A stretch of 64,000 nt of DNA from Achromobacter dolens (GCF_902859745.1 NZ_CADIJW010000009.1:1-64000); one strand, 5' to 3'; counted from the stretch's first letter, positions 52,777-62,232 are shown. The notes: a model not told the origin generated them from the letters alone. Made by a program: numbers and translations.

Positions 52777-53060
52777 GCTTGCGACGTTTCGCCTCGTGTG
52801 GATGAAGCAGGCGACCGCGGACAATGCGGCGGAGCCGGTGGTGCGGGCAGGATAAGGAACGCGCTGGCGCCGCGTCAATCGGGAAAGACCGGGCAACGAG
52901 ACGCCCGCATGGCAGGAAAGCGGGACGCGGCCAGGCGATGGCGTGGATACGAGGAAAGAGGGGAGTTCGGCGCCGGCCAGTCAGCATGATGGCGCTGGCA
53001 TTTTCTGGCGGCCCGCCGACGCGGCATGGGCGTGGGCGCAAAGCGCCGCAACGTTGCTGA
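52777..53060. other. Non-coding spacer between the LuxR gene and tRNA-Arg
   Basis: About 284 bp contain no recognised gene or terminator. The region would hold the promoter of the LuxR gene. No integrase or attachment-site duplication was seen near the tRNA. Confidence 0.6.
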
Positions 53061-53135
53061 TGGCGCGCCCGACAGGAATCGAACCTGTATCAAGAGCTTC
53101 GGAAACTCTCATTCTATCCATTGAACTACGGGCGC
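53061..53135 (-). tRNA. tRNA-Arg (anticodon CCG)
   Basis: The minus strand reads GCGCCCG at the 5' end and pairs with CGGGCGC before the discriminator G and an encoded CCA. The anticodon loop is TTCCGAA between AGAGT and GCTCT, giving anticodon CCG (codon CGG, Arg). The T-loop GGTTCGATTCC is intact. Confidence 0.93.
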
Positions 53136-53365
53136 AGCGCAAGGAGGCGGTATTGTACCTAGTTTTGCGCAATCTGCATGAAGTGGATCGATTCGCCGGG
53201 CAAACTGCGTGAAAACCCCGTCCGTCCGTTGGACGCGCGTCCCTGACACCGTTATATAATCCAGCGTTTGCTTGCAAGGCGGTCTGCTTTTTGCCGCCCT
53301 TTGTGCAGTACTGATTTTCTGTTGCCGCCGCCAGGCGCCCCGGTACCCGTTAGCAGGATTTGGTC

Positions 53366-54274
53366 ATGAGCAACGAGCAGGAACACATAGAAGAGCACTC
53401 CTCCCCCATCAAGACCCCGAAGCAACTGATCGTCACGGTCATACTGGCCTTCGTGGTGCCTATCGCCATCATCATCCTACTGGTGAACATGGTCGCCTCG
53501 GGCGCCAAGGTCGGCGCCGGCTCCGATACCCTGTCCACGGAAGCCGTCACGAAACGCATCGCCCCCGTCGCGGGATTCGAACTGGTCGACGCCAACGCGC
53601 CCAAGGTCTTCAAGACTGGCGAACAGGTCTTCCAGGCCGTCTGTACGGCCTGTCATACCGCCGGCGTGGCGGGCGCGCCCAAGGTCGGTGACAACGCCGC
53701 TTGGGCCCCCTTCATCAAGTCCGGCTTCGACGCGATGATGAACGTCGCCCTGCATGGCAAGGGCGGCATGCCCGCCAAGGGCGGCAACCCGACTCTGTCC
53801 GATTTCGAGGTTGCGCGCGCCGTGGTGTACATGGCCAACAAATCCGGCGGCTCGCTGCCGGAGCCGGCCGCCCCCGCTGAAGAAGGCGCCAAGAAGGAAG
53901 CCGACGCCGCGCCGGCCGCGCCCGCGGCTGCCGCACCGGCTGCCGCGGCTCCTGCTGCTGCCGCGCCCGCTGCCGCTGCGCCGGCTCCCGCCCCCGCCGC
54001 CGCGCCCGCGCCGCAACAGGCCGCCGCGGTCAACCCCGCTGGCGAGAAGCTCTACAAGAGCGTCTGTTTCGCCTGCCACGCCACCGGCGTGGCCAACGCT
54101 CCCAAGTTCGGCGACAAGGCCGCCTGGGAGCCGTACATCAAGACCGGCATGGACGCCATGGTCAAGGTCGCGATGCAGGGCAAGCCGCCGATGCCGCCCA
54201 AGGGCGGCGCGGCCAACGCCTCGGAAGACGACATCCGCGCGGCCGTGCAATACATGGTGGACGCGGCCAAGTAA
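53366..54274 (+). CDS. Membrane-anchored dihaem cytochrome c
   Basis: The 302-residue protein has an N-terminal cytoplasmic tail, one membrane anchor (about residues 21-44, LIVTVILAFVVPIAIIILLV) and two class I cytochrome c domains with haem motifs VCTACHTAGV (first) and VCFACHATGV (second) and methionine-containing GKGGMPAKGG and GKPPMPPKGG. The domains are joined by an Ala/Pro-rich linker of about 55 residues. It likely carries electrons in the periplasm, for example to an oxidase. ATG at 53366 follows AGGATT; a TTG two codons earlier is possible. A strong terminator follows. Confidence 0.93.
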   Translation: MSNEQEHIEEHSSPIKTPKQLIVTVILAFVVPIAIIILLVNMVASGAKVGAGSDTLSTEAVTKRIAPVAGFELVDANAPKVFKTGEQVFQAVCTACHTAGVAGAPKVGDNAAWAPFIKSGFDAMMNVALHGKGGMPAKGGNPTLSDFEVARAVVYMANKSGGSLPEPAAPAEEGAKKEADAAPAAPAAAAPAAAAPAAAAPAAAAPAPAPAAAPAPQQAAAVNPAGEKLYKSVCFACHATGVANAPKFGDKAAWEPYIKTGMDAMVKVAMQGKPPMPPKGGAANASEDDIRAAVQYMVDAAK

Positions 54275-54316
54275 GCCGCACATAACCCGGACGCGACGCC
54301 GCGCCAGTCGAAAAAA

Positions 54317-54345
54317 AGCCCCTCGATGCATTCGAGGGGCTTTTT
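54317..54345 (+). terminator. Bidirectional-looking terminator after the cytochrome gene
   Basis: A perfect 10-bp stem AGCCCCTCGA / TCGAGGGGCT with loop TGCAT is followed by TTTTT and preceded by AAAAAAA, so it could stop transcription from both the cytochrome gene and the convergent hydroxyacyl-CoA dehydrogenase gene. Confidence 0.92.
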
Positions 54346-54361
54346 GTTTCGGGTCGCGCCG

Positions 54362-55888
54362 TCAGTCGGCGGCCGAGGTCTTGAGCAGCGACATGCCCAA
54401 CTGCACGCGGCGTTGCAGCCACAGGCTGGGACGATAGCGCGGATCGCCGGTGACGCGCTGGATGTTCTTCAGGATCTCCAGGATGCGCTCCGCGCCCAGC
54501 GCGTCGCCCAGGGCCAACGGCCCCACCGGATAACCCAGCCCCAGCGTTACGGCGCGGTCGATGTCCTCAGGGGTGGCGATCTGCTGTTGCGCGATATCGG
54601 CGGCGATGTTGACGATCATGGCCACGATGCGCTGCGCGACGAAGCCCGGAGAATCCTCGACCACCGACACCGGCACGCCGTCGCCGGCCAGCACCGCGTG
54701 CGCGGCATCGCGCCATTTGGCGTCGGTTCCCGGCGACACCATCAGGGTGCGGCGCTTGGCCTTGTCGAACGCGTGCAGCGTATCGAGGCCGACGCAGCGC
54801 GCAGGATCCAGCCCTTGCGCCGACACCGTGGTGGATACGTCTTCACCGAACGGCGTGACGATGATGAGCGCATCGGCCGCCGGCGTGGAGCCGGACACCA
54901 GCGGCGCGCCCAGCTTTTCCAGCAGCGCGGTGGCGCGTGCGTAGCCTTCCGGATGGCGCGGACTGACCCAGACCTTCAGGCCCTGCGGCAGCGCTGGCAC
55001 GGGCGGCTCGGCCGGCACCTGCTTCTGTCCATCCACATACTTGTAGAAGCCCTCGCCGGCCTTGCGGCCGATCAGGCCGCCGGCCAGGCGCACGGTGGTG
55101 ATGGGCGACGGACGGAAGCGCGGTTCGTCGAAGAACTGGCGGTAGATGGATTCCATCACCGGATGCGAGACGTCCAGCGCGGTCAGGTCCAGCAGCTCGA
55201 ACGGGCCCATGCGGAAACCGGCCTGCTCGCGCATGATGGCATCCACCTGCGCGAAGCTCGCCACCGATTCCTGCGCCACGCGCAGGCCTTCGGTGTTCAT
55301 GCCGCGACCGGCGTGGTTGACGATGAAGCCGGGCATGTCCTTGGCGCGCACCGGCGTGTGGCCCATGCGGCGCGCCAGTTCGGCCAGCGCGTCGCCGGTC
55401 TCGGGCGCGCTGCGCAGGCCGTCGATGACCTCGACCACCTTCATCAGCGCCACCGGGTTGAAGAAGTGATAGCCCGCGACGCGCCGCGGCAGCTTGCAAG
55501 CCGCGGCGATGGCGGTGATCGACAGCGACGAGGTGTTCGAGGCCAGGATGCAGTCGTCGGCCACCACGCCCTCCAGGGCGGCGAACAGGTCGCGCTTGAC
55601 GTCCAGGCGCTCGACAATGGCTTCGACCACCAACTGGCATTGCGACATGTCGGTCAGCGCCGTGGCGGACTCGACGCGCGCCAGCGCGGCCTGCGCGTCG
55701 GCGGCGGTCAGCTTGCCCTTCTCGGCCAGCTTGTCCCAGGTCTGGCGCAGCGACTCGCGCGCGGCGGCCACGGCGTCGGCGCTGGTGTCGTACAGGCGCA
55801 CGCGCAGGCCGGCCTGCGCCGCGATCTGGGCGATGCCCCGCCCCATGGCCCCGGCGCCCACGACGCCGATGGTTTGAATCTCCGTCAT
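54362..55888 (-). CDS. 3-hydroxyacyl-CoA dehydrogenase (PaaH-like, two C-terminal domains)
   Basis: The 508-residue protein has the Rossmann start IQTIGVVGAGAMGRGIAQIA, the catalytic segment VVEAIVERLDVKRDLFAALE, LASNTSSLSITAIA, the His region GYHFFNPVALMKVVEVIDG and a C-terminal domain repeat (GFVAQRIVAMIVNIAADIAQ) after a linker. This length and double C-terminal domain match PaaH/PaaC-type dehydrogenases. It oxidises 3-hydroxyacyl-CoA with NAD+ in beta-oxidation or aromatic catabolism. It heads toward a shared terminator and follows the CoA-transferase gene at 72 bp. Confidence 0.92.
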   Translation of the reverse strand: MTEIQTIGVVGAGAMGRGIAQIAAQAGLRVRLYDTSADAVAAARESLRQTWDKLAEKGKLTAADAQAALARVESATALTDMSQCQLVVEAIVERLDVKRDLFAALEGVVADDCILASNTSSLSITAIAAACKLPRRVAGYHFFNPVALMKVVEVIDGLRSAPETGDALAELARRMGHTPVRAKDMPGFIVNHAGRGMNTEGLRVAQESVASFAQVDAIMREQAGFRMGPFELLDLTALDVSHPVMESIYRQFFDEPRFRPSPITTVRLAGGLIGRKAGEGFYKYVDGQKQVPAEPPVPALPQGLKVWVSPRHPEGYARATALLEKLGAPLVSGSTPAADALIIVTPFGEDVSTTVSAQGLDPARCVGLDTLHAFDKAKRRTLMVSPGTDAKWRDAAHAVLAGDGVPVSVVEDSPGFVAQRIVAMIVNIAADIAQQQIATPEDIDRAVTLGLGYPVGPLALGDALGAERILEILKNIQRVTGDPRYRPSLWLQRRVQLGMSLLKTSAAD

Positions 55889-55960
55889 CAACTTCTCCTG
55901 CCTGTCATTGGAATGGTGTGTGCGCCGCGCCCAGCGCGGCGACGGGATGGCGCGGGCGGA

Positions 55961-57190
55961 TCAGGACGAGCTTTGCGCCAGCGCCTGGATTTCCGCGGCC
56001 GACAGCCCGAGCTTTTCGGCCAGCACCTGCGCGGTGTGTTCACCCAGCATGGGCGGCGCGCGGCGGTATTCGACCGGGCTGCCCGAGAACTTCAGCGGAC
56101 TGGCGGCCATGGGCACGGTGCCCGCGGTCGGATGCGGCAATTCGCGCTTCATGCCGCGCGCCAGCACCTGCGGGTCTTCGTAGACCTGGTCGAGCGTATT
56201 GATCGGGCCGGCCGGCACGCCCACGGCCTCGAGCGAGGCGAGCCAGTGATCGCGCGCGCCGGTGGCCATGCGTTCGGCCAGCAGCGGCACCAGCGCCTCG
56301 CGGTTCTTGACGCGCTGCGGGTTGGTGGAAAAACGCGGATCGGCCGACAGCTCGGGCAGGCCGATGGCGCCGCAGTAGTTGCGGAACTGGCTGTCGTTGC
56401 CCACGGCGACGATCAGGTGACCGTCGCTGGCGGCGAATACCTGGTACGGCACCAGGTTCTGGTGCGCGTTGCCGGCCCGGCGCGGCGCGTTGCCGGAGGT
56501 CATGAAGTTCAGGTTCTGGTTCGCCAGCATGGCGACCTGGCAATCCAGCAGCGCCATGTCGATGTGCTGGCCCAGGCCGCTGACCGAGCGCTCGTGCAGC
56601 GCGGCCAGGATGCCGACGGTGGAGTACATGCCGGTCATCAGGTCGGCCACGGCCACGCCCGCCTTCTGCGGACCGCCGCCGGGCAGGTCGTCGCGCTCGC
56701 CGGTGATGCTCATCAGGCCGCCCATGCCCTGGATCATGAAGTCATAACCCGGGCGGCTGGCGTACGGACCGGTCTGGCCGAAGCCGGTGATCGAGCAGTA
56801 GATCAGGCGCGGGTTCACTTCCTTGAGGCTGGCGTAGTCCAGGCCGTACTTGGCCAGGCCGCCGACCTTGAAGTTCTCGACCAGGATGTCGCTCTGCAGG
56901 GCCAGTTCGCGCACCAGCTCGGCGCCGCGCGGCGAGGCGATGTCGAGGGCGACGGAGAACTTGTTGCGGTTGGCAGAGAGGTAGTAGGCGGCTTCGGTGG
57001 TGTCGTTGCCGGCCGCGTCCTTCAGGTACGGAGGGCCCCAGGCGCGGGTGTCGTCACCGGCGCCGGGGCGCTCGATCTTGATGACTTCGGCGCCGAGGTC
57101 GGCCAGGTTCTGGGTGCACCAGGGGCCGGCGAGAACGCGGGTCAGGTCCAGGACGCGGATGCCTGTCAGGGGAGCGGGACGTTGCGACAT
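55961..57190 (-). CDS. CoA transferase family III (CaiB/BaiF type)
   Basis: The 409-residue protein has LTGIRVLDLTRVLAGPWCTQ, IKIERPGAGDDTRAWGPPYL with the catalytic-Asp context, LVENFKVGGLAKYGLDYASL and YCSITGFGQTGPYASRPGYD, all class III hallmarks. Such enzymes move CoA between carboxylic acids. Placed between acyl-CoA and hydroxyacyl-CoA dehydrogenase genes, it probably activates the pathway's acid; the acid is unknown. A 376-bp spacer with a long inverted repeat separates it from the acyl-CoA dehydrogenase gene. Confidence 0.92.
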   Translation of the reverse strand: MSQRPAPLTGIRVLDLTRVLAGPWCTQNLADLGAEVIKIERPGAGDDTRAWGPPYLKDAAGNDTTEAAYYLSANRNKFSVALDIASPRGAELVRELALQSDILVENFKVGGLAKYGLDYASLKEVNPRLIYCSITGFGQTGPYASRPGYDFMIQGMGGLMSITGERDDLPGGGPQKAGVAVADLMTGMYSTVGILAALHERSVSGLGQHIDMALLDCQVAMLANQNLNFMTSGNAPRRAGNAHQNLVPYQVFAASDGHLIVAVGNDSQFRNYCGAIGLPELSADPRFSTNPQRVKNREALVPLLAERMATGARDHWLASLEAVGVPAGPINTLDQVYEDPQVLARGMKRELPHPTAGTVPMAASPLKFSGSPVEYRRAPPMLGEHTAQVLAEKLGLSAAEIQALAQSSS

Positions 57191-57566
57191 CTTTTATCTT
57201 TTCGCCAAAGAGTATTAGGTCAGTGGGGATATTAGCCGGTGGGGGCTTGGGTGTGTTGGGGTGGTCGTTTTGGGGGGACGCGGGTGGGTTCTTTAGACGC
57301 CCTTTGCGGTGTGGCGTGGGGAATGGGGGGCTACGATTGCGGTCCGGAGCGTTCGCTCCGGACTGCCCCTTACTCATCCTCGTCCTCGCCTGCGGCGACT
57401 CCTTCGGATTCCGTCGGGCGCATCTACACGCCCCCCATTCCCCACGCCACACCGCAAAGGGCTGCATTTAGGGCTCATGACGGGCGCTGGGACGGACGGT
57501 GTGCTTGGCATTCTGGTGACGACCATCGGGCGTGGCCGGTGGATGCCCGCCACGCCTTCTCCCTGC
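57191..57566. other. Non-coding spacer holding a long inverted repeat
   Basis: This 376-bp stretch between the CoA-transferase start and the acyl-CoA dehydrogenase end has no recognised gene. It is dominated by the 33-bp inverted repeat at 57299-57462, preceded by a G-rich tract (57241-57290). It may be a mobile element remnant or a structured leader. Confidence 0.7.
57299..57462. repeat. Perfect 33-bp inverted repeat with an inner hairpin
   Basis: The arms 57299-57331 and 57430-57462 are perfect reverse complements (CCCTTTGCGGTGTGGCGTGG pairing with CCACGCCACACCGCAAAGGG). The 98-bp centre holds a second hairpin GTCCGGAGCG/CGCTCCGGAC at 57342-57363. No transposase gene or flanking target duplication was recognised. 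It could be a MITE-like repeat or a transcriptional structure. Confidence 0.85.
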
Positions 57567-58715
57567 TTAACTGTTGGCCTTGATGACCTCGCGGGCGATG
57601 ACCAGTTGCTGGATTTGCGAGGTGCCTTCGAAGATGCGGAAGAGGCGCACGTCGCGGTAGAAGCGTTCGACGGCGTATTCGGACATGTAGCCGGCGCCGC
57701 CGTGGATCTGGACGGCGCGGTCGGCGACGCGGCCGACCATTTCGGTGGCGTAGAGTTTGCAGCAGGCGGCCTGCATGGTGGTGTTCTCGCCGCGATCGCG
57801 CAGGCGGGCGGCGTCCAGGACCATGCAGCGGGCGGCGTAGAGTTCGGCCTGGCTGTCGGCGATCATGGCCTGGATCAACTGGAACTCGGCGATGGGCTGG
57901 CCGAACTGCTTGCGTTCGGTGGCGTATTTGACAGCGTCGCGCAGCAGGCGGTCGGCGATGCCGACGCACAGGGCCGAGATGTGCAGGCGGCCCTTGTCCA
58001 GCACGCGCATCGAGGTGCGGAAACCGTTGCCTTCCTCGCCGCCCAGCAGGGCCGAGGCGGGGACGCGGCAGTTGTCGAAGACCACGTCGCTGGTGAGCGC
58101 GCCGGCCTGGCCCATTTTCTTGTCGGGCTTGCCGATGATGAGGCCAGGCGTGCCGGCTTCGACCAGGAAGCACGAAATGGAATTGGCGCGGCGTTCGGGC
58201 GCGGTGCGCGCCATCACCGAGAACAGGCCGGCGATGGGCGCGTTGGTGATGTAGCGCTTGGTGCCGTTGAGCACGTAGTGGTCGCCGTCGCGTTCGGCCG
58301 ACAGCCGCAGCGCCATGGCGTCGGAGCCGGCGTCGGGTTCGGTCAGCGCGAACGAACCGATCAGTTCGCCACTGGCCAGGCGCGGCAGATAGCGGGCGCG
58401 CTGTTCGTCGGTGCCTGCCAGCACGATGGCCTGCGAGCCGATGCCGATGTTGGTGCCGGCCAGCGAACGGAACGCGGGCGAGGTCTGGCCCAGTTCGAAC
58501 ACCACCTTCACTTCTTCTTCCATCGTCAGGCCCAGGCCGCCGTGGTCGGGCGAGATCGACAGGCCGAACAGGCCCAGCTCGCGCATTTCGGCGACGATGT
58601 CCGGCGGCACCTGGCCGCTGGCGGCCAGTTCATCCTCGGCGGGAATCAGGCGTTCGTGCACGAAGCGGCGCACGGCGTCCAGCAACAGGGTCAGGGTTTC
58701 GGTATCCAGGGCCAT
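57567..58715 (-). CDS. Acyl-CoA dehydrogenase
   Basis: The 382-residue flavoprotein has the signatures SFALTEPDAGSDAMALRLSA, YITNAPIAGLFSVMART, GKPDKKMGQAGALTSDVVFD and AARCMVLDAARLRDRGE in the C-terminal helical domain. It also ends with the catalytic-Glu region AVERFYRDVRLFRIFEGTSQ. It introduces the 2,3-double bond in an acyl-CoA. It lies downstream of the TetR gene on the same strand (36 bp), and upstream of the CoA-transferase gene. Substrate is unknown. Confidence 0.93.
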   Translation of the reverse strand: MALDTETLTLLLDAVRRFVHERLIPAEDELAASGQVPPDIVAEMRELGLFGLSISPDHGGLGLTMEEEVKVVFELGQTSPAFRSLAGTNIGIGSQAIVLAGTDEQRARYLPRLASGELIGSFALTEPDAGSDAMALRLSAERDGDHYVLNGTKRYITNAPIAGLFSVMARTAPERRANSISCFLVEAGTPGLIIGKPDKKMGQAGALTSDVVFDNCRVPASALLGGEEGNGFRTSMRVLDKGRLHISALCVGIADRLLRDAVKYATERKQFGQPIAEFQLIQAMIADSQAELYAARCMVLDAARLRDRGENTTMQAACCKLYATEMVGRVADRAVQIHGGAGYMSEYAVERFYRDVRLFRIFEGTSQIQQLVIAREVIKANS

Positions 58716-58751
58716 GATCTGAGTCTCTCGGGAGTGCGGGGCGGCCGGCGC

Positions 58752-59375
58752 TCAGGGGCGCATGCCGCCAACCAGTAAATCGAAATAGCCGGCGGCGATG
58801 GTCTCGGCGCTGTCGCCCTGGCCTGGCTTGTACCAGCGCACCATCCAGTTCAGCATCGACAGCACGGCGCGGCCGGTGGCGGGCACGTCCAGCGGCCGGA
58901 ACGCGCCTTCGGCCACGCCCTGCGCGATCAGGTCGCGCAGGCGCTTCTCGTAGCCGTCGCGCAGCCGGGCGGCGTCCTCGCGCTCGGGCAGCGCCATGCC
59001 GGAATAGCCGATCAGCATGGTGACGAACTCGGCGTGGTGCTGCTCGAAGTAGCGGGCGTGGCCGACCATGAAGGCGCGCAGGCGGGCGGCGCCGCCCTCG
59101 GCGCGCGCCACGTCCTGGCCGACGCTCTGGTTCAGGCCATTGAGCACCGCCAGGATGATGGCGTCGTAGATGTCCTGCTTGGTGGTGAAGTAGTGATAGA
59201 TGGCGGCCTTGGACACGCCAATGGCGGCGGCCAGGTCCGACACCGAACTGCCATCGTAGCCGCTGCGCGCGAACAGCTTGGCGGCTTCGGCCAGGATGCG
59301 TTCGCGCGGCGCCGCCAGCGTTGGCGGGCGGCCGGCGCGGGCGCGTTTGGTGGCGGGGGCTGCGGAAGTCGCCAT
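58752..59375 (-). CDS. TetR-family transcriptional regulator
   Basis: The 207-residue protein has the TetR helix-turn-helix (RERILAEAAKLFARSGYDGS, then DLAAAIGVSKAAIYHYFTTK) and a helical ligand domain with a GYSGMALPERED segment. The start is the ATG of MATSAAPATKRARAGRPPTL; a further upstream ATG would add 21 residues. It is divergent from the nitronate monooxygenase gene and upstream of the acyl-CoA dehydrogenase gene, so it probably controls both; an inverted repeat near 59482 is a candidate operator. The ligand may be an acyl-CoA. Confidence 0.9.
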   Translation of the reverse strand: MATSAAPATKRARAGRPPTLAAPRERILAEAAKLFARSGYDGSSVSDLAAAIGVSKAAIYHYFTTKQDIYDAIILAVLNGLNQSVGQDVARAEGGAARLRAFMVGHARYFEQHHAEFVTMLIGYSGMALPEREDAARLRDGYEKRLRDLIAQGVAEGAFRPLDVPATGRAVLSMLNWMVRWYKPGQGDSAETIAAGYFDLLVGGMRP

Positions 59376-59481
59376 GAGGGAACCTGGTGAGGCGGCGTCG
59401 AGGCAGGCAATGCCGGACCGCGGGCGGTTCCGTTCCATTGACAGCGGTTCGGCGCTTGCCGTTAAATAAAGATTAATTAAT

Positions 59482-59497
59482 TACCGGACGGTCGGTA
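59482..59497. promoter_or_regulatory. TetR operator candidate
   Basis: TTACCGGACGGTCGGTAG lies in the spacer between the TetR and nitronate monooxygenase genes. The inverted arms TACCG and CGGTA are separated by six bases. This resembles TetR-family half sites, in an otherwise AT-rich spacer. Confidence 0.5.
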
Positions 59498-59574
59498 GGT
59501 AATTGTAGACACATCCCTTTCCGCCACGCAAGCGCGGCTTGGGCGCTCAACCCGAAACCACACGTGACGCCGTT

Positions 59575-60546
59575 ATGCCCCACTCCCTCGTGACAGATCT
59601 GTATGGCCAGATGTCCCTGCCGGTCATCAGCGCCCCCATGTTCATCGTGTCCAACCCGAAGCTGGTCGTCGCGCAATGCACGAGCGGCATCGTCGGTTCG
59701 TTTCCGGCGCTGAACGCGCGTCCGCAGAGCCTGCTGACCGACTGGCTGGACGAGATCCAGGCAGGGCTGGCCTCGTACCGCGAGGCCAATCCGGGCGCCG
59801 CGGTCGCGCCCTACGCCGTCAACCAGATCATCCACCAGTCCAACGACCGGCTCGAACAGGACCTGGCGGTGTGCGCCAGCCACCGCGTGCCGCTGATCAT
59901 CACCAGCCTGCGCGCGCCCGGCGACCTGGTCAAAGGCATCCACGACTGGGGTGGCAAGGTGTTCCACGACGTCACCACCATCCGCCACGCCGAAAAGGCG
60001 CTGGAAGCGGGCGTAGACGGGCTGATCCTGGTGTGCGCGGGCGCGGGCGGCCATGCCGGCACGCTCAGCCCGTTCGCGCTGGTGTCCGAAGTGCGCCGCT
60101 TCTATGACGGCCCGCTGATCCTGTCGGGCGCCATCACCTCCGGCGCCCAGGTGCTGGCCGCGCTCGCCATGGGCGTGGACTTCGCCTACATGGGCACGCG
60201 CTTCATCGCCAGCGAGGAAGCCAACGCCAGCGAGGGCTACAAGTCCGCCATCGTCGAGGCCAGCGCGGCCGACATCCTCTACACCCCGTTCTTCACCGGC
60301 ATCCCCGGCAACTACCTGAAGGCCAGCATCAGCGCCGCCGGCCTCGATCCGGCCAACCTGCCGCAGCCGGACAGCGGCGCCTCCAATTTCGGCTCCAGCC
60401 GCGTCAAGCCGTGGAAGGACATCTGGGGCGCGGGCCAGGGCGTGGGCAACATCGGCAGCGTGCAGCCGACCCGCCAGATCGTCGAGACACTACGCCGCGA
60501 GTACGCCGAGGCCAAGACGCAACTGGCCGCCAGGACCTTCGCATGA
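59575..60546 (+). CDS. Nitronate monooxygenase (2-nitropropane dioxygenase family)
   Basis: The 323-residue FMN-dependent TIM-barrel protein has LPVISAPMFIVSNPKLV at the start, GSFPALNARP, LVCAGAGGHAGTLSPFALV with the flavin-binding Gly/His, and VDFAYMGTRFIASEEAN, then KPWKDIWGAGQGVGNI. These are features of the nitronate monooxygenase family. The start at ATG 59575 begins MPHSLVTDLYGQM; the frame is open 12 codons upstream. It is translationally coupled to the crotonase gene (ATGA). In acyl-CoA operons such enzymes may have another role than nitronate oxidation. Confidence 0.9.
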   Translation: MPHSLVTDLYGQMSLPVISAPMFIVSNPKLVVAQCTSGIVGSFPALNARPQSLLTDWLDEIQAGLASYREANPGAAVAPYAVNQIIHQSNDRLEQDLAVCASHRVPLIITSLRAPGDLVKGIHDWGGKVFHDVTTIRHAEKALEAGVDGLILVCAGAGGHAGTLSPFALVSEVRRFYDGPLILSGAITSGAQVLAALAMGVDFAYMGTRFIASEEANASEGYKSAIVEASAADILYTPFFTGIPGNYLKASISAAGLDPANLPQPDSGASNFGSSRVKPWKDIWGAGQGVGNIGSVQPTRQIVETLRREYAEAKTQLAARTFA

Positions 60547-61283
60547 GCGCCGGACTGCGGGTCACGCGCGACGGCGCGGTGCTGACGCTGGTGATCGACC
60601 GCCAGGATCGCCGCAATGCGCTCGACACGGCCACCTACGCCGCGCTGACCGAACAGCTCGCGCTGGCCAGCGCCGACACCGGCGTGTCGGCGGTGATCCT
60701 GGCCGGGGCCGGCGAACACTTCACCGCCGGCAACGACCTGCGTGACTTCCAGGCCGAGCGCGGCGCCGGCGACAGCGCCGGGCTGACCTTCCTGCGCGCT
60801 TTGACGCAGGCCGACGTGCCGGTCATCGCCGCCGTCGAGGGCTACGCCATCGGCATCGGCGTGACGCTGCTGCAGCATTGCGACTTCGTCTACATCGGCG
60901 AGGGCGCCACGCTGCGCATGCCGTTCGTGGCGCTGGGCCTGTGCCCCGAGGGCGCGTCCAGCCTGCTGATGCCGCGCCTGGCCGGCGCCCGCCGGGCCGC
61001 CGAATGGCTGTTGCAGGGCAAGGCATTCTCGGCGCGGGAAGCGTGCGAGGCCGGCCTGGCCACCGCGGTCACCGCCAAGGGCGGCGCCCTGGCGGCCGCG
61101 CAGGCCACCGCCGCCAGCCTGGCGAAACAACCGCCGACCGCGCTGCGGCTGACCAAGGCCATGCTCAAGCGCCCGGACCGGCAGGCGATCCAGGACACGC
61201 TCGATTACGAGGCGCAGCAGTTCCGCGCCCGTTTGCAAACGGAAGAGGCGCAGGCCGCCTTCGCGGCGTTCTTCAAGAAGTGA
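60543..61283 (+). CDS. Enoyl-CoA hydratase/isomerase family protein
   Basis: The 246-residue crotonase-fold protein has [20 protein letters not shown], the CoA/oxyanion segment [20 protein letters not shown] and [20 protein letters not shown]. The second glycine-rich loop is typical; the two catalytic Glu positions of E. coli-type hydratase (about residues 100 and 120) are not both conserved, so isomerase, hydratase or hydrolase activity is possible. Its ATG overlaps the preceding gene by four bases. It ends near GC-rich spacer before a convergent crotonase gene. Confidence 0.9.
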   Translation: MSAGLRVTRDGAVLTLVIDRQDRRNALDTATYAALTEQLALASADTGVSAVILAGAGEHFTAGNDLRDFQAERGAGDSAGLTFLRALTQADVPVIAAVEGYAIGIGVTLLQHCDFVYIGEGATLRMPFVALGLCPEGASSLLMPRLAGARRAAEWLLQGKAFSAREACEAGLATAVTAKGGALAAAQATAASLAKQPPTALRLTKAMLKRPDRQAIQDTLDYEAQQFRARLQTEEAQAAFAAFFKK

Positions 61284-61398
61284 ATCCGGCACGGCCGGGC
61301 GCCTTGCGCGCCCGCGCCGCCGTATGCGACGCCTGGGCCGGCTCGCTTGGCCAGATCCCGCCCGGCGCGGGGCCGGACGCGGCCGGCAACCGCCCTTG

Positions 61399-62232
61399 TC
61401 AGAACGGCGAGTCGGGCCTGAAGTTCGGCGCCCGCCGCTCGCGCAGCGACTGCACGCCTTCGCGCACGTCCGGGCCGCCAAACCCCATGAATTCCAGCGC
61501 CAGCGACGTATCGAAGGTCGGGCCGGCCATGCGCAGCCAGTTGTTCAGCGAATACTTGGTCCAGCGGATCGCGGTCTGCGAGCCGGCCGCCAGGCGGTTG
61601 GCGACCTCGAAGGCGCGGCCGATCAACTCGGCCTCGTCCACGCACAGCGACACCAAACCGATGCGCTCGGCCTCTTCGCCGCTCACGGTTTCGCACAGCA
61701 TCAGGTAGTACTTGGCGCGCGCCATGCCGCACAGCAGCGGCCAGACGATGGCGGCATGGTCGCCGGCGGTGACGCCCAGGCGGGTGTGGCCGTCGATGAT
61801 GCGGGCGTCGCGCGCGGCGATCGAGATGTCGGCCAGCAGGCCGGCCACCAGCCCCGCGCCCACGGCGGCGCCGTGCATCGCCGAGACGATCGGCTTGCTG
61901 CAATTGATGATGTTGTAGACCAGGTCGCGCGCCTCGCGCCAGACGCGGGTGCGCACGTCGAAGTCGTCCGCCATCTGCTGCACCAGGTCCAGGTCGCCGC
62001 CGCCCGAGAAACCCTTGCCCTCGCCGCGGATCACCACCACGCGGGTATCGGGGTCGGTGTCGATATCGCGCCAGATGTCGGCCAGCTCGCGGTGCATGCG
62101 GTCGTCGGCGGTGGACAGCTTGCCCGGCTTGCCGTCCTTGGACCCCATGATCAGCTCCAGCACGCCATTGGGATGGCGGCGCAGCTTGAGGGACTCGTAG
62201 GCGGAATAGTGTTCCAGCGTGATATCGGTCAT
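61399..62232 (-). CDS. Enoyl-CoA hydratase/isomerase family protein (second crotonase)
   Basis: The 277-residue protein has [40 protein letters not shown] and [21 protein letters not shown], the crotonase fold. The ATG is preceded by CCGGAGACGACG with a GGAG ribosome site. It differs from the neighbouring crotonase in sequence and orientation, so it is probably a separate enzyme rather than a recent copy. It is divergent from nnrD with 100 bp between. The substrate is unknown. Confidence 0.9.
   Translation of the reverse strand: MTDITLEHYSAYESLKLRRHPNGVLELIMGSKDGKPGKLSTADDRMHRELADIWRDIDTDPDTRVVVIRGEGKGFSGGGDLDLVQQMADDFDVRTRVWREARDLVYNIINCSKPIVSAMHGAAVGAGLVAGLLADISIAARDARIIDGHTRLGVTAGDHAAIVWPLLCGMARAKYYLMLCETVSGEEAERIGLVSLCVDEAELIGRAFEVANRLAAGSQTAIRWTKYSLNNWLRMAGPTFDTSLALEFMGFGGPDVREGVQSLRERRAPNFRPDSPF

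Noticed and set aside
53255-53260. TATAAT before the cytochrome gene as a firm promoter
   Set aside because: No -35 box lies at 16-18 bp; TTGGAC is 20 bp away, so the assignment is too weak to list as a feature.
53870-54030. Ala/Pro-rich repeats in the cytochrome gene as an independent repeat element
   Set aside because: They are in frame and form the linker between the two haem domains.
54326-57235. A very long open frame on the plus strand (about 970 codons)
   Set aside because: It is antisense to the hydroxyacyl-CoA dehydrogenase and CoA-transferase genes, is His/Arg/Gln/Val-rich and has no motif; a shadow of high-GC third-position coding.
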